A stretch of DNA of 64,000 nucleotides from positions 63,893,016 to 63,957,015 of the forward strand of contig OX352763.1 of assembly GCA_947095585.1 (NCBI GenBank), in the 5' to 3' direction. Source of the stretch: Nephrocerus scutellatus. Lineage: Eukaryota > Arthropoda > Insecta > Diptera > Pipunculidae. Position numbers and translations under genes: made by a program. The notes beneath the pieces are model-generated. The model had not been told where the DNA came from. It saw nothing but the letters and a program-made list of their open reading frames with translations, and did no database searches. This document shows positions 54,186 through 64,000 of the stretch, in pieces (within the stretch, counting starts at the first letter, position 1; each line of letters begins with the position of its first letter).

Positions 54186-54509
54186 TTAAATAAACATTGA
54201 CTTTAATTTCTTTTGGACAACCAACATCGTGAAAACAGGCAACCCAAAACCCGTAGTAGAACTCTTGAACCTAAGAATTTCTACTACACAACAATATGCT
54301 GGATTTGATAATACTTTAAATTTTGTTGATAGGCGATAAGACTTTTCACATTCATATTTACAAACATTTTTGATAGCATTTACTTGACGTTTATTTTGGG
54401 AATCCGGAATATCGTACAGCTTTGAGACATAGCTAATATGTTGTTTAGAATATCTTATTTTTACCGCAAATGAAATTGACAGAGTTTTCCCAGTTTCGGG
54501 CCACTTGAA
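54186..54509 (-). CDS. Hypothetical terminal exon, unrecognised
   Basis: An open minus-strand frame of 107 codons from an acceptor-like sequence (attttattttctacaag, AG at 54511-54510) to a TAA at 54188-54186. It reads FKWPETGKTLSIS at the start and contains several Cys. No ATG begins it, so it would need an upstream exon. It lies about 220 bases beyond the polybromo-like stop codon and could be the next gene, an alternative end, or chance. I do not recognise the protein. Confidence 0.25.
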   Translation of the reverse strand, partial: FKWPETGKTLSISFAVKIRYSKQHISYVSKLYDIPDSQNKRQVNAIKNVCKYECEKSYRLSTKFKVLSNPAYCCVVEILRFKSSTTGFGLPVFTMLVVQKKLKSMFI

Positions 54510-54728
54510 CTTGTAGAAAATAAAATTGAATAGATATGAATAGCTTTTCGGATTACTGCGTATGAATTAAAATAAGCGGGAAGTATTAAATTTATTATTA
54601 CGTTATTTTCATATTAAAAACTTATTTTATAATTATATATTTGTTGAATGGAATTTTTTGTGCGTTTGAAAATAAATCTCCAAAAAACCAAACTGCTTTT
54701 CTATTTCAAAATGATTTTACGTCTATAC

Positions 54729-54924
54729 TTAATTGAGGACGTCATTGAACATAAAACTTCTCAGATACCACAGAGCTTTGGAAATATCTTCGTTACTTTT
54801 TTTTGCGTGTTTTTCCAACCAATTAATAGGCAAAAGCGATTCATCAATTTTAAAATCAATCGGCTTTAATGATTTTTCCCACGACCCTACACATGGTGAA
54901 TTGTTTTGTAGTCCTTCAATATAT
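54729..54924 (-). CDS. polybromo: Polybromo-like protein, last exon
   Basis: Host gene exon. The acceptor attatttttag/ATAT is at 54925-54926 and the stop TAA at 54731-54729. It continues the frame of the previous exon as RYIEGLQNNS, then W-E-K, a LPINWLEKH segment and KALWYLRSFM. This pattern resembles the C-terminal region of polybromo (BAF180/PBRM1), a subunit of the PBAP/PBAF chromatin-remodelling complex in the nucleus. The frame is intact across all three visible exons, unlike every repeat around it, which argues that this is a working gene. The assignment is from remembered family motifs, so the family is likely but not proven. Confidence 0.68.
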
Positions 54925-54980
54925 CTAAAAATAATATGTTGGAGTTAAAGTACAATTTAATATCAAATAGATATCCCCAC

Positions 54981-55068
54981 CTTATGTAGGCCTCAGAATG
55001 AAGTATGCGTTGAGTTTTAGGAGGAATGGTCACAAACTGCGGATCTGGTACTGCACCTGAAGCAAAAC
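54981..55068 (-). CDS. polybromo: Polybromo-like protein, penultimate exon
   Basis: 88-base exon with acceptor tccttatag/GTTTTG and donor CATAAG/GTGGGG. The 56-base intron after it is typical of flies. It reads SGAVPDPQFVTIPPKTQRIL then HSEAYIR, and phases 2 and 1 join correctly to the flanking exons. The HSEAYIRYIEGL stretch, completed by the next exon, is the strongest reason for the polybromo call. Confidence 0.68.
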
Positions 55069-55645
55069 CTATAAGGATATATTTATATAAATTCAATTTT
55101 ATCTTTTAATTCTATTCTTGTTCTATTCTATCTATAAATTAATATATTCGAGTACATAATGATACTTTATATAAAAACACTAGCTGTTCGGGGCGCTTCG
55201 CTACCCGCCCATGCAACTATCGCTCTCAACTGCGCAACTACACGCAAAAAGAGCACTCCCTGAAAAAAGGAAAATATTAAAGAAAATTTGACTCTTACAT
55301 CAAGGCCTCAACATACAAAGGTAGAATTGAACAAAAATTTAGAAAAGTTTAAATTTTCCATTGGTGGTACATATTTAAAAAAAATATATATACCCATGTA
55401 CTCGTATAGAGGGTGTATCCTTTTAGGTGACAAATACTTAAAGGGGTGATTCCTTCCTTAATTTCGTGAACAAAATCAATCTGAGGGGGTGGGGTCTTTT
55501 TTCACCCCTTGCGGTGTACGTAGCATTTTAATGCGAAGAGACCTGCTTTTGACCTAACGTTACTTCACACTGTGTCACTCTTGAACGCTTCTATCTACAA
55601 GGCTTCTGTTGGTCTGTTGAAAGAACGGTCAAACAATGTACGTTT
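55069..55645. other. Intronic sequence with unclassified repeats
   Basis: Left part of the 5.2-kb intron of the polybromo-like gene. It contains an actagctgttcggggcgctt motif near 55181 that looks like a transposon end and a gggggtggggtctttttt stretch. No gene. Confidence 0.4.
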
Positions 55646-56340
55646 TTAAATTCTCTGTATTAACTTCGCGTGCACGTGGCTGGCTGGCTGGTCAGATTTT
55701 CTGATCAATGACTAATGACTGTGTTCTGCGTGCGCTGATGAGTGATACGAGAGAGCAAAACCTTTTCTAAAGAGAAGTTTTTGGGAGAGAGTATAGAGAT
55801 ATCAAGAGGAAGCAGAACAAATATTTTTATAGAAAACTGAATGGTGCAGGAATTGAAATGTGTTGTACACTCAGAAGTCAGAACGCGAAATAATTATGGA
55901 TATGTGATGTGCATGTTACATGTGAATACAGAGTAGAAGAGATAAGCAGAGGCATTTATAAAACGCGCTAACTGGCCGAAGTGAAAAGAGCTAGAAACGT
56001 AATTTGTGGCAACGAAACGCAGAAAAATTTCGTATGGTTTTTGCTTGGCTTTTGCTCTTAATTTAATCACCAATACATAAATATTTCGTTAGGATCTGTG
56101 CTTCAAGAAATCAGTTGGGCTTTATATAGAGAAGGTTTTGTATGAGGGATATGAAGAAATGGAAACGCACTCACACTGCACTCACACTCAACTCAAAAGA
56201 AATAATTTTAGTGGTACTTCGTACGTCGTTGTGTGCACGTCGTACCAACCGTGCGCTGTGGCTGCTATGTTTTCACCGCAAAATGGGGAATTTTACCACA
56301 ATCACAGAATATACAATAAATACGTCAATTTTTAAATTCG
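55646..56340. repeat. Repeat related to the inverted-repeat element at 46732
   Basis: Begins tttttaaattctctgtattaac then the (GGCT)n block, matching 46728-46790, and diverges after gatcaat. A further related piece starts at 56331 (cgattttattgaaattttg, as at 46819). No coding capacity. The exact limits are unclear. Confidence 0.4.
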
Positions 56341-56404
56341 CTTGCCCATCTTTCCGATTTTATTGAAATTTTGCGCAAATGTGTATTTCCGGAAACAAAA
56401 CTTT

Positions 56405-57720
56405 CTAATTTGGGGCCTCAGGGCCCGAGATAATTTCGAAAAGAGCGAGATATTGCAGGTAGTTTCTAGTCCAATCAATCAGGGTCCTATCAATTCCATA
56501 GGCATTTATTTTCGAGAAATGAGCTTGATGCCAGACTCTGTCAAATGCCTTGGAAATATCGAGTGCAACAACTTTGCTTTCACATAATTTGTGAATAGAC
56601 TGGTTCCACTTTACAGTGAGATAAGCCATCACCACCATACGAAAACCGTACTGCTGGTCGCTTAGCATTTCACGTGATTCAAGGTATTGCATAAGTTTAC
56701 GATTTATCAGCGTTTCCATGACCTTGGAAAGTATGGATCTTAGCGTAATGGGTCGGTACGACGAAAGAGATGACGGTTCGCTGGAAAAAAGCTGTTTTCG
56801 AATTCCATGGGAGTAATCCAGAAGAATAAGAGAAATGGAAAAGCCTGCGCAGTCGCAACGCCAACGTTGAAGAATACCTCTTCAAAACTACAGCGGGAAT
56901 ACCACCAGGCCAAACAGATTTATGAATGTTGAAATCATTTAATAGTCTAGCCACTTGACGAGTATTAAAGTAAATAAGTCCCATAGAGCATTTGACTCTC
57001 GCAAGCTCAGGCGGCGATAAGGCGCTATCTGGTAGCGTAGAGCTAGCTGCGAAATGTGAAGCAAACATATTGGCGTTATCTATAGAGCTGACAGTTGGAA
57101 TGTCATTGTTAATGAGCGTTGGAATTAAAGACGAGGCAGTATTTTTAATTCGTTTTACGAATGAGCAAAAATGTCTACTTTCTTTGGGACATTGAAGTAT
57201 TTTTTGTCTCAGTTTCTGGTCATAGTCGAATTTGGCTCGTCTAAGGTAGGCATTGCAATCATTTCTGACTCATCTAAATTTAGTTAGATTTTCCAGTGGG
57301 TTTTTTTTTATATAACCGAAAGCAGACCCCCCGGTTCCTAGTAGCCTCTTTGCAGCTTAAATTATACCAAGCATTTTCCTTCGGTTTTTTTATGCATAAA
57401 ACTCTTTGCCAAGGGAGAACTCCATAAATGACTTGCGTCACGCCAATAAGGTGGGCTATGCCCTTTATTAAAAATAAAAATTTAAAATCGAAGGAATGTG
57501 ATTTACAATATATAACGTTCCTCACGTTTGTATCCGGTTTCAATTTATTTCCTTAGAATTCTCTCTGATTCATACAAAAAGCAATAGGAAAAATCAAACA
57601 TGAAATAAAAACGACGCGATTCCAAATGCTTTTATCAATGGATCATGGTCAGGGGAAAACTACAAAAAAAACCTTGACCAAGAAAATATTACAAATTAAA
57701 TAACAAATTTTATAAATAAT
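56405..57720 (-). pseudogene. CR1/Jockey-like LINE fragment 1
   Basis: Reads right to left as a degenerate non-LTR retrotransposon. Linker sequence is at 57280-57690 (AWYNLSCKEATRNRG), then DCNAYLRRAKFDYDQKLRQK, FASHFAASS, and PGGIPAVVLK. RT follows with DQQYGFR and the catalytic-domain motif VVALDISKAFDRVWH at about 56550. Multiple frameshifts are present, and the first RT half is followed directly by unrelated repeat. It lies in the polybromo-like intron. Clade assignment is approximate. Confidence 0.65.
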
Positions 57721-59745
57721 ATAATCAATATTTTTCTCTCGCTCTTCTTGAAATTCCATAAATATGTTCCTTCCAGGAAAGTTCCCTTGAAACTTTCAAA
57801 CCTAACGTCTTAAGTGAATCTGGACTTGCAATAATGGTACCATTTATTACTGGTGGCACGTAATGTGGAACGCTCTTCTGAGAAAAAAGACAAGCCTGGA
57901 ATTTATTTGGGTTAAATTAAAATCACTGGTTGTAGAAGACAACTGGTCATTGATATATATCAAGAAGAGCATAGGCGACAAGGAGGACCCTTGTGGCACA
58001 CCAGCATTGATACTATGTGAAGCTGAAGATATACTGTTTAATACAACTTTTATTTTATGGTTCCTTAAACAATCCTCAATCCATGCAATGAGAGAGGTGT
58101 CTGTTGAGCGAACGAATCTTATTCATTAGACAATCATGCCATACTCTATCAAAAGCCTTTGAAATAACCAGGGATACGACGCTTGATTCACCTAGATTTC
58201 AATGCTTCGCTCCCAACAATGAGTCATGCACGTCACGAGTTCACCTGAAGAGCGATTTTTGCGAAAACCATACTGCACATCGGATAAAAGAGCATTCGTA
58301 TCCAGATAGCTCATTAGTCTAAAATAATGATACCGATTCCATAACCTTCGAAAGAACCTACAAAAACGCAGTAGGGCGGTAGTTAGTATGTGCAGATTAT
58401 CACCTTTTTTTGGAACGGGTTGAATATTAGCTGTTTTCCAAATTGATGGAAAAACACCAGTCTTCATTGAGAGATGAAACAATTTGCTAAGCGGTATCGC
58501 TAAAGTATGTTGACATCTACACTACACTACAACACTAATGGCGGAATACCGTTGGGTCCAGACGCTTTATTTTGGTCAAGTACTTTAAGAATATTTGAAG
58601 CAACCCGTTGTCGGAAATAGAAAATGGGCCCACATTGGGAAGAATTGGTGGACTTAGGTAAGATAATGGAAGGGAAGACGCACATGCAAAATGCGAAGCT
58701 AAGAGATTGGCTTTCTGAATACCAGTTTTATAAAGAATACCATTATGCAATAAAGAAGGAACAGAAGAAGACTTGTCTGAAAAGTTTCTTTTAGCCATGG
58801 ATCTTTTGGTCATTTATTATTTTGGACCTATTTATTATGGCGTTTGCTCTGTTTCTGGCTATTCTAAACTAAACAAGATTTTCTTCGGAAGGGCAATTAA
58901 CGTAGTCCGAATGGCCTTTTTTTTTTACTAGCGACTGCTGACCTGCATTTTTCATTAAACCCCGTATTCTTACGAATAAGTGAAAAGTCGAGATACTTCA
59001 TCAGCATTATTGTTGGAAAAGCAGGTTGACCAATTAAATGAGCTATAAAATTGATTTAGGAGCTCCCAGTTATCATTTTTGAAGTGCCAGAGTAGTCTTT
59101 TAGGAATAGGCTCCACACGGGCTGGGGTAATTGAAAATTTGGCTATTATCAGAGCGTGATCGGATAGTTCTAATGGAGCAGATAAATCGATTGAATATTT
59201 CTCTGGCATAGTAGTTAGAAATAAATGTAAAAGCTGATGTGATTGACCAGCAGTATCGAGATACCTTGTAGGCTTATAGACGAGTTGGGTAAGAAGATTA
59301 ATATGTGCAAATAGTTCTGCGGGTTCATCTGTTCGATCTCTACCATTCGAAAAGGTCAACCAAGTATCATTATGGACATTGAAATCGCCCTAGACTACCA
59401 ATTCTGATGTTTGGAGAGTATTGGTAAATCTTGTCTATCGTTTCCGATAAATAGTCAAATTCATTGCTAGTGTCATCAGGTGATAATTTAGGAATACGAT
59501 ATAGGGAACAAAAAAACATAGAAATGATTGAAATTATAATTTCTATCCATAACGAATTGAAAGGGGGATTACTGTTCGGGACAATAAAATGAGGCACGCT
59601 AAAACAGATATCATCCTGAACGAAGAGAATAACTCCTTGATGTGGAACCAAATAGTCGACACGACAATACCCTGGACATTGAAAATCATTAGAGGTACCC
59701 AAATAAGAAACCTGCGTTTCACATAAACTAAGAACCACAGGTTTG
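57721..59745 (-). pseudogene. CR1/Jockey-like LINE 2, endonuclease and RT remnants
   Basis: The endonuclease part is at 58970-59738 (VLSLCETQVSYLG, QGVILFVQDDICF, NGRDRTDEPAELFAHIN, SDHALIIAKF). The linker is at 58535-58813 (LASHFACASSLPLS) and RT at about 57840-58480 (VPKKGDN, SDVQYGFRKNRS, then a LIYIND-like motif near 57950). The C-terminal SLKTLGLKVSRELSWKEHI lies near 57800. Many frameshifts and small deletions show it is old. It is in the host intron and is the same broad family as fragment 1 but a separate copy. Confidence 0.65.
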
Positions 59746-59751
59746 ATACAC

Positions 59752-59975
59752 TTTGTCCTTTTGTCTTTTTGGGGTTTTTGAGGGTCTTATTAGGGCATCT
59801 TGGGGGGTATTTTGGGAATCTTTCGAGGGTATTTTTGGGGATGTTTTGGTGGTATTTTGCGGATGTTTTGGGGTCCCATGATAGTCTTTAAGAGGGGCTT
59901 TTTTGGGGTCTTTTGAGGTTTTTGCGACCTTTTGGGGGTATTTTGAGGATATTTTTATGGTATTTAGGTGGTGTT
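59752..59975 (+). repeat. G-rich degenerate minisatellite
   Basis: Irregular repeats around GGGGTATTTTG and GGGTCTTTT over about 220 bases, with G runs of three to six on one strand. The pattern could form G-quadruplexes. No coding sense. Confidence 0.7.
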
Positions 59976-60256
59976 ATTGCTTATTGCGTATTAACGTATT
60001 GCCACAGAACACTACAAAAATATTTTATCACCCGTATCTTAGTTTTTTAGTTTTTTAGTCTTTGCTTTATTAAATTATTATTCGTTATATCGGCGACTAC
60101 ATCAAAGAAGTTGCACTTCAACCGCACGTAAAAGTTTCACGCATCAATTTGTTCCTACAAAAAATTAAACTAAAATCCTTTTAAGCTAATTCAGTCTGAA
60201 TTTCAACTATCAATATGCTATCTTTGTTTTTTATCAACCACTACGACATAATTTAC

Positions 60257-60357
60257 CTTGACTTTGTGTATAATGAAGACCTCTGGGGGAAACTTGATTT
60301 GAAGATTGGCAATTAGAATTATACTGTGCAGAAGAATTTTTACGAACCACAAAATTG
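60257..60357 (-). CDS. polybromo: Polybromo-like protein, upstream exon
   Basis: 101-base exon with a strong acceptor (taattaaaattttatttcag/CAATTT) and donor (AGTCAAG/GTAAAT). Open in one frame: NFVVRKNSSAQYNSN then QVSPRGLHYTQSQ, a Ser/Gln/Asn-rich low-complexity stretch. It ends on the first base of a Gly codon completed by the exon at 55068, so the phases agree. The intron to that exon is about 5.2 kb and full of transposon remains. Earlier exons must lie right of the window or of the repeats. Confidence 0.62.
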
Positions 60358-61204
60358 CTGAAATAAAATTTTAATTAGAAAAATAAATTAAGAAGCATAA
60401 ATTATGTTATCACAAAATTTAACCCATATTTAACCGCTACAAGAACCATTATACGATTTTTAAAATTTCAACTGTAACCAGGATATATTTTGCATACTCA
60501 GATTTTGTTGTCGAGTTTTCTTGTGATCTGAATTTTTTGGCTTTGAGTAAAAATTTGGGTTTATATTTAATTTTTTTATTATGAAAATTATTCAATTTAA
60601 TTGTATAATGTATAAAACAGATTTTATTTTTATTTTAGTAATTTCTTCTATATTTATGGTCTTTTAAATTTTGATTCTTTACTCTCAAAACAATTCAGTC
60701 TCTTAATATACTCGTATAGTTATTTTCTTTAATGAACTAACATTCGTTGATAAATTTTCTTAATTCTTTGTTATATTATTTATTTATTTATGTCATATGA
60801 TGAAAATGGCAAAAATGCTACTTATTTTTATGGAATACCATGAATTGCTAATATATTTAATATAGCAGATATAATTGTTGGTTTTGTAATTTTAATAATA
60901 TAACCTATTTCGATAAAAAAAAACCAACCTAAAAAAATTAAAATTTTTCATTTAAATTCTCTAATCTGAGATAAAAAAACTTTACACACATATGTATTAA
61001 TAAAAACGGGTTAATTTTGAAAAATTTATGTAGGAGCACCTCGACCCTGGGGCCTAATCACTTCCAAATTTTTGCAGAAAGTGTGCAAAGTTTGAATAAA
61101 ATCAGGTTAATTTTGAAAAAAGTTATATGGCAGCTGCTCTACCCGATCGATCACTACCAAATTTATACAAAATGTGTTGTCAACGGAAACACAGATGCGT
61201 GCAA
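60358..61204. other. AT-rich intronic or intergenic sequence
   Basis: No gene seen. A/T-rich sequence with scattered short repeats (aaattctctaatctgag near 60955, related to the 46732 repeat end). Confidence 0.5.
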
Positions 61205-61205
61205 A

Positions 61206-61241
<36 letters not shown>

Positions 61242-61242
61242 T

Positions 61243-61307
<65 letters not shown>

Positions 61308-61310
61308 TAA
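61205..61310. repeat. (TA)n microsatellite
   Basis: About 100 bases of nearly pure TA dinucleotides, interrupted once by ctaata near 61240. Open frames across it are artefacts. Confidence 0.95.
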
Positions 61311-61613
61311 ACATTTAATTCTTTTATGTAAGCATTTTCTAGCTCCTAACCCTCATCTTTCCTAACTTTGATACAACAATCATCAATAAGACTATAATAT
61401 AACAATTTACAATTTACTTTTAGTGGTGTTCTCTTTTTGTTGGTTGGGTTTTAGTCGGTCACATTTTTGATGTTCGCGTTTTTGACTTTTTGTTGATCGC
61501 CTTTTTTAACAAACATCTTTACCGATATTTTGAATTTAGAGTTTTTGTTCAAAAACACAGAATACAGAATATGAACGTAAGATTCCCAGCAAAAAAAACG
61601 TTACGGGCATATA

Positions 61614-62930
61614 CACTGGTGATAAAAATAATAGGCAACAGGGCTGCAATGAACGGGCATCAGTGATTTCTCACTCATTTTTTGTTTGTTTTGAATGCAA
61701 TAGCACCGTTATTTTATTATCGCTGTTGCCGATTTTTTGACATACGGTAAGGTTCTTTTATTTCTTATTAATAAGGTGTAACAGGTGAAAGGCTAAGATC
61801 ACTTTCGTTTACCCGTGATTGAAATAATAGGTAACTTTTATTTTTTGTGAAATTGTAAGGTAACGAAAGGTAAATTAATTAAGCAATAGTAAGTAGAACT
61901 GAACAAAAATATATTTATAAGCAGATTGCTTAAGGGTCGAAAGAGACACTGCAGTGTCGAAGATGGTCGCATCGTCCATAGGCTAAGAGAGCAAGGAAAA
62001 CCCCCAAAATGCATTGCCGAGGCGCTAGGCAGGTCTGTGAATTTCATCGCACATGCTAAAAACCACAACCTGTAACGGAAACAAGAGGACGACCAAGGAA
62101 AACTGGCTCAACCACAGACAATCAAATTATTCTACTATCAAAAAGAGACCCATTCAAATCTTAAAAGACCATTGCAGCTTCAAAACGTAATGTAATCAGT
62201 GCCCCAAGTGTAAGAACAAGGTTACAGGATAGTAAATTACCGGGCTGAATCGTTGGAATCGCTTATCAGCAAAAAAATATAAGGGTTAGGAAGCAGTTTG
62301 CGGAAATTTTTAAAATATTTTATGGAGCGATGAAACCAAAACTAGTCTCTTCGGTTCTGATTGTAGAAGGAATGTTCGCCGACCCAAAGAAAAGGAGTTT
62401 AATCCCCAATTTACAAACAAAAAGGTAAAACATGGATGTAGAAGTGTCATGGTGTGGGACAGTTATTCTTGGTTATTCTTGAGGGCACACCAGGTATCTG
62501 TGTTGCCGCCTACGCAGACTCCCGATATCAATCCTATTGAAAATTTGTGGTCCTTGGCAACGGAAACTTTCCACTCTGCGATTCTGCGATCAAGAAGCAC
62601 TGGAAAGCTATTGAAAAATGCCAGAAAAAGGGGTGTTATTCTGTCAACTAATTAACTGTTGTATTCAAAACAATTTATTGTAGCTACTAAATTAAAATAA
62701 GCCTAATTAATTTTTTACTGCTATAACGCTTACAATACAACTTACCTATTATTTTCTATATTGTATATAAAAATCACACGAATAAAAATAAAAAATATTT
62801 TAAAGAATAGCTGTAAAATAATGTGTTTTGTTTGAGAAAAAAAGATTACCTGATTTCTATGCATGATATATTTTAAAACTTTCAAAGAACTTTATTTTAA
62901 TTGTTTTACCTATTATTTTGATCACCAGTG
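61614..62930 (+). mobile_element. Tc1/mariner-like DNA transposon, inactive
   Basis: 1317 bp with inverted terminal repeats of about 28 bp (CACTGGTGATAAAAATAATAGG at the left, pairing with CCTATTATTTTGATCACCAGTG at the right, one mismatch) and TA on each side (61612-61613 and 62931-62932). Both the ends and the TA duplication are typical of Tc1 elements. Confidence 0.88.
61940..62655 (+). pseudogene. Tc1-like transposase remnant
   Basis: Read in several plus-strand frames: an ETRGRPRKTG stretch (the GRPR-type DNA-binding linker), RNVISAPSVRTRL, a decayed WSDE-like segment (FYGAMKPK), KHGCRSVMVW and finally INPIENLW. These follow the order of a Tc1 transposase. At least five stops or frame changes and a deletion between the two catalytic regions leave it dead. 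Confidence 0.75.
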
Positions 62931-63089
62931 TATGTATGTCCGTCCCACTTCTATTTTTTTATTAAAACTTTTTTAAAAAAATTAGCTGCAGGGGTGGCTG
63001 GTATTTTTTTACATTTCACACCCCCTGCCACTAATATACATTGAAAATTTCATAAAAATCAGTTGGTAAATTTGAGTTTCCATAAATAA

Positions 63090-63893
63090 CAACCGCAAAA
63101 AATTTCATTTTCATGACATGCAACTGGTTTTTCTCTTGAGCACCGCTGGTGGAAGAAGCGATAAAACAGTGACAATAAGGAAACGTTCCTGCGGTGTTCC
63201 AAGCGAATCTATCGAATTCGCGATGTTTACGTCACCGATAAGTTTTATAGCACGGTTTTGTATTCTACATAGCTGATGCAAGTTAGTTTTAGGCCAGAGC
63301 AGATATTAGGTTAGGTTAGACCAGCATACTCAATTATACTCATATATACATATATGACAATTATACTCAAGTTCTGGGTAATAAAGCCAGATCAGAGGGT
63401 GTGAAATATTACTTGCACCGGGTTAGAAAACCTAAAAATTTCGCAGCATTTTTGGCGACGGTGAATATGTGGTCATTCCAACGAAGCTTGTCATTAACGC
63501 ACATACCGAGAATTGCAAGTGTTCCAGTTTCCTCAATGCAAGTACCATTCATGGATAATGACATTAGATTAGGTTTCGCTTAGGATAAATTCTATCGACT
63601 TCTTCATCATTTTGCATTTTGCACAAAAGCTTTTTTTTGTTTTTTATATTATAACTTATTGCAATGGGAAAACTTCCTGAATGACCTGCGCCACGGCAAT
63701 AAGATGGGCTTAGCCCTTTATTAAAATTAACAAATCGAAGAAATGTGTATAATATATCACATTCCTCACGTTTGTAGCCGGTTTCAATTTATTTACTCTG
63801 AATTCTCCCTGAAAACGACGCGAGTCCAAATGCTTTAATAAATGGATCATGGTCACGCAAAACTACAAAAAACCTTGACCAAGAAATTATTAC
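63090..63893 (-). pseudogene. CR1/Jockey-like LINE fragment 3
   Basis: Minus strand. 63893-63660 closely matches 57403-57690 of LINE fragment 1. 63590-63100 reads as the C-terminal end of a LINE RT (VNDKLRWNDHIFTVAKNAAKFLGFLTRCK, in pieces of two frames, then LLPRT). The RT core between them is missing. Degenerate. Confidence 0.55.
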
Positions 63894-64000
63894 AAAAAAA
63901 AAAATGACATACGTGAGCCTTCAAAATTCTTGGAACCTCTATGGAAATATTCGGTCTTTCAGGAACAAGCTAACGTGTTATTTGAAGGCCAACAACTCGA

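Noticed and set aside
52071..54295. A 2.2-kb LTR of element C ending at ctactacacaaca
   Set aside because: No second copy to compare and no target duplication, and the proposed end overlaps an open exon-like frame.
55175..55215. actagctgttcggggcgctt motif as a Helitron end
   Set aside because: It resembles transposon-end motifs I have seen, but there is no hairpin plus CTRR end to support a Helitron.
61107..61365. Open frames of alternating Ile and Tyr
   Set aside because: They are the (TA)n microsatellite read in frame.

Overview
The window is eukaryotic, AT-rich and dominated by transposable elements. It most likely comes from a fly (Diptera). The reasons are insect-type retroelements (a Ty3/gypsy errantivirus-like provirus with an env gene, RTE-like and CR1/Jockey-like LINEs, a Tc1-like transposon), short introns, and three spliced exons of a polybromo-like chromatin gene on the minus strand. 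There are no prokaryotic features. Species cannot be named from the sequence.

1-45859: a head-to-tail array of one non-autonomous LTR retrotransposon, called element B here, all on the minus strand. Neighbouring units share one LTR, giving LTR-internal-LTR-internal and so on. I count eight LTRs and seven internal regions, plus the start of another unit at the left edge. The full LTR is about 1089 bp, and the primer-binding site matches tRNA-Lys with one G:U pair. Gag has a SAP-like N-terminus and 24-residue repeats. Pol has a protease, then an integrase zinc-binding segment fused to an integrase C-terminus. RT, RNase H and the integrase catalytic core are absent wherever pol is preserved. Units are further scarred by deletions, nonsense changes, frameshifts and partial duplications. 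Shared scars show block duplications of about 9.6, 5.96 and 3.8 kb.

11343-22882: a young 11,540-bp errantivirus-like provirus, element A, on the plus strand, inserted in LTR-3 of the array with a 4-bp TTAG target duplication. Its 1128-bp LTRs look identical. It has a tRNA-Leu primer site, gag, a textbook -1 frameshift signal, protease, a single in-frame stop, an RT-RNase H-integrase ORF, then env with a furin site. Between pol and env lies an extra 141-residue ORF with the features of an FHA (forkhead-associated) domain and its own splice-acceptor-like sequence. This is the most unusual thing in the window.

45860-52080: remains of a different errantivirus on the plus strand (pol end, env, polypurine tract), broken by a short inverted-repeat element and a 5'-truncated RTE-like LINE. 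Part of the LINE and the adjoining env is tandemly duplicated with a 1677-bp period. The array boundary falls exactly inside this virus's integrase reading frame.

52081-64000: unclassified repeats, the three 3'-terminal polybromo-like exons (54729-54924, 54981-55068, 60257-60357, minus strand) with a repeat-filled 5.2-kb intron, degenerate CR1/Jockey-like LINEs, a G-rich minisatellite, a long (TA)n tract and a dead Tc1-like element with clear terminal repeats.
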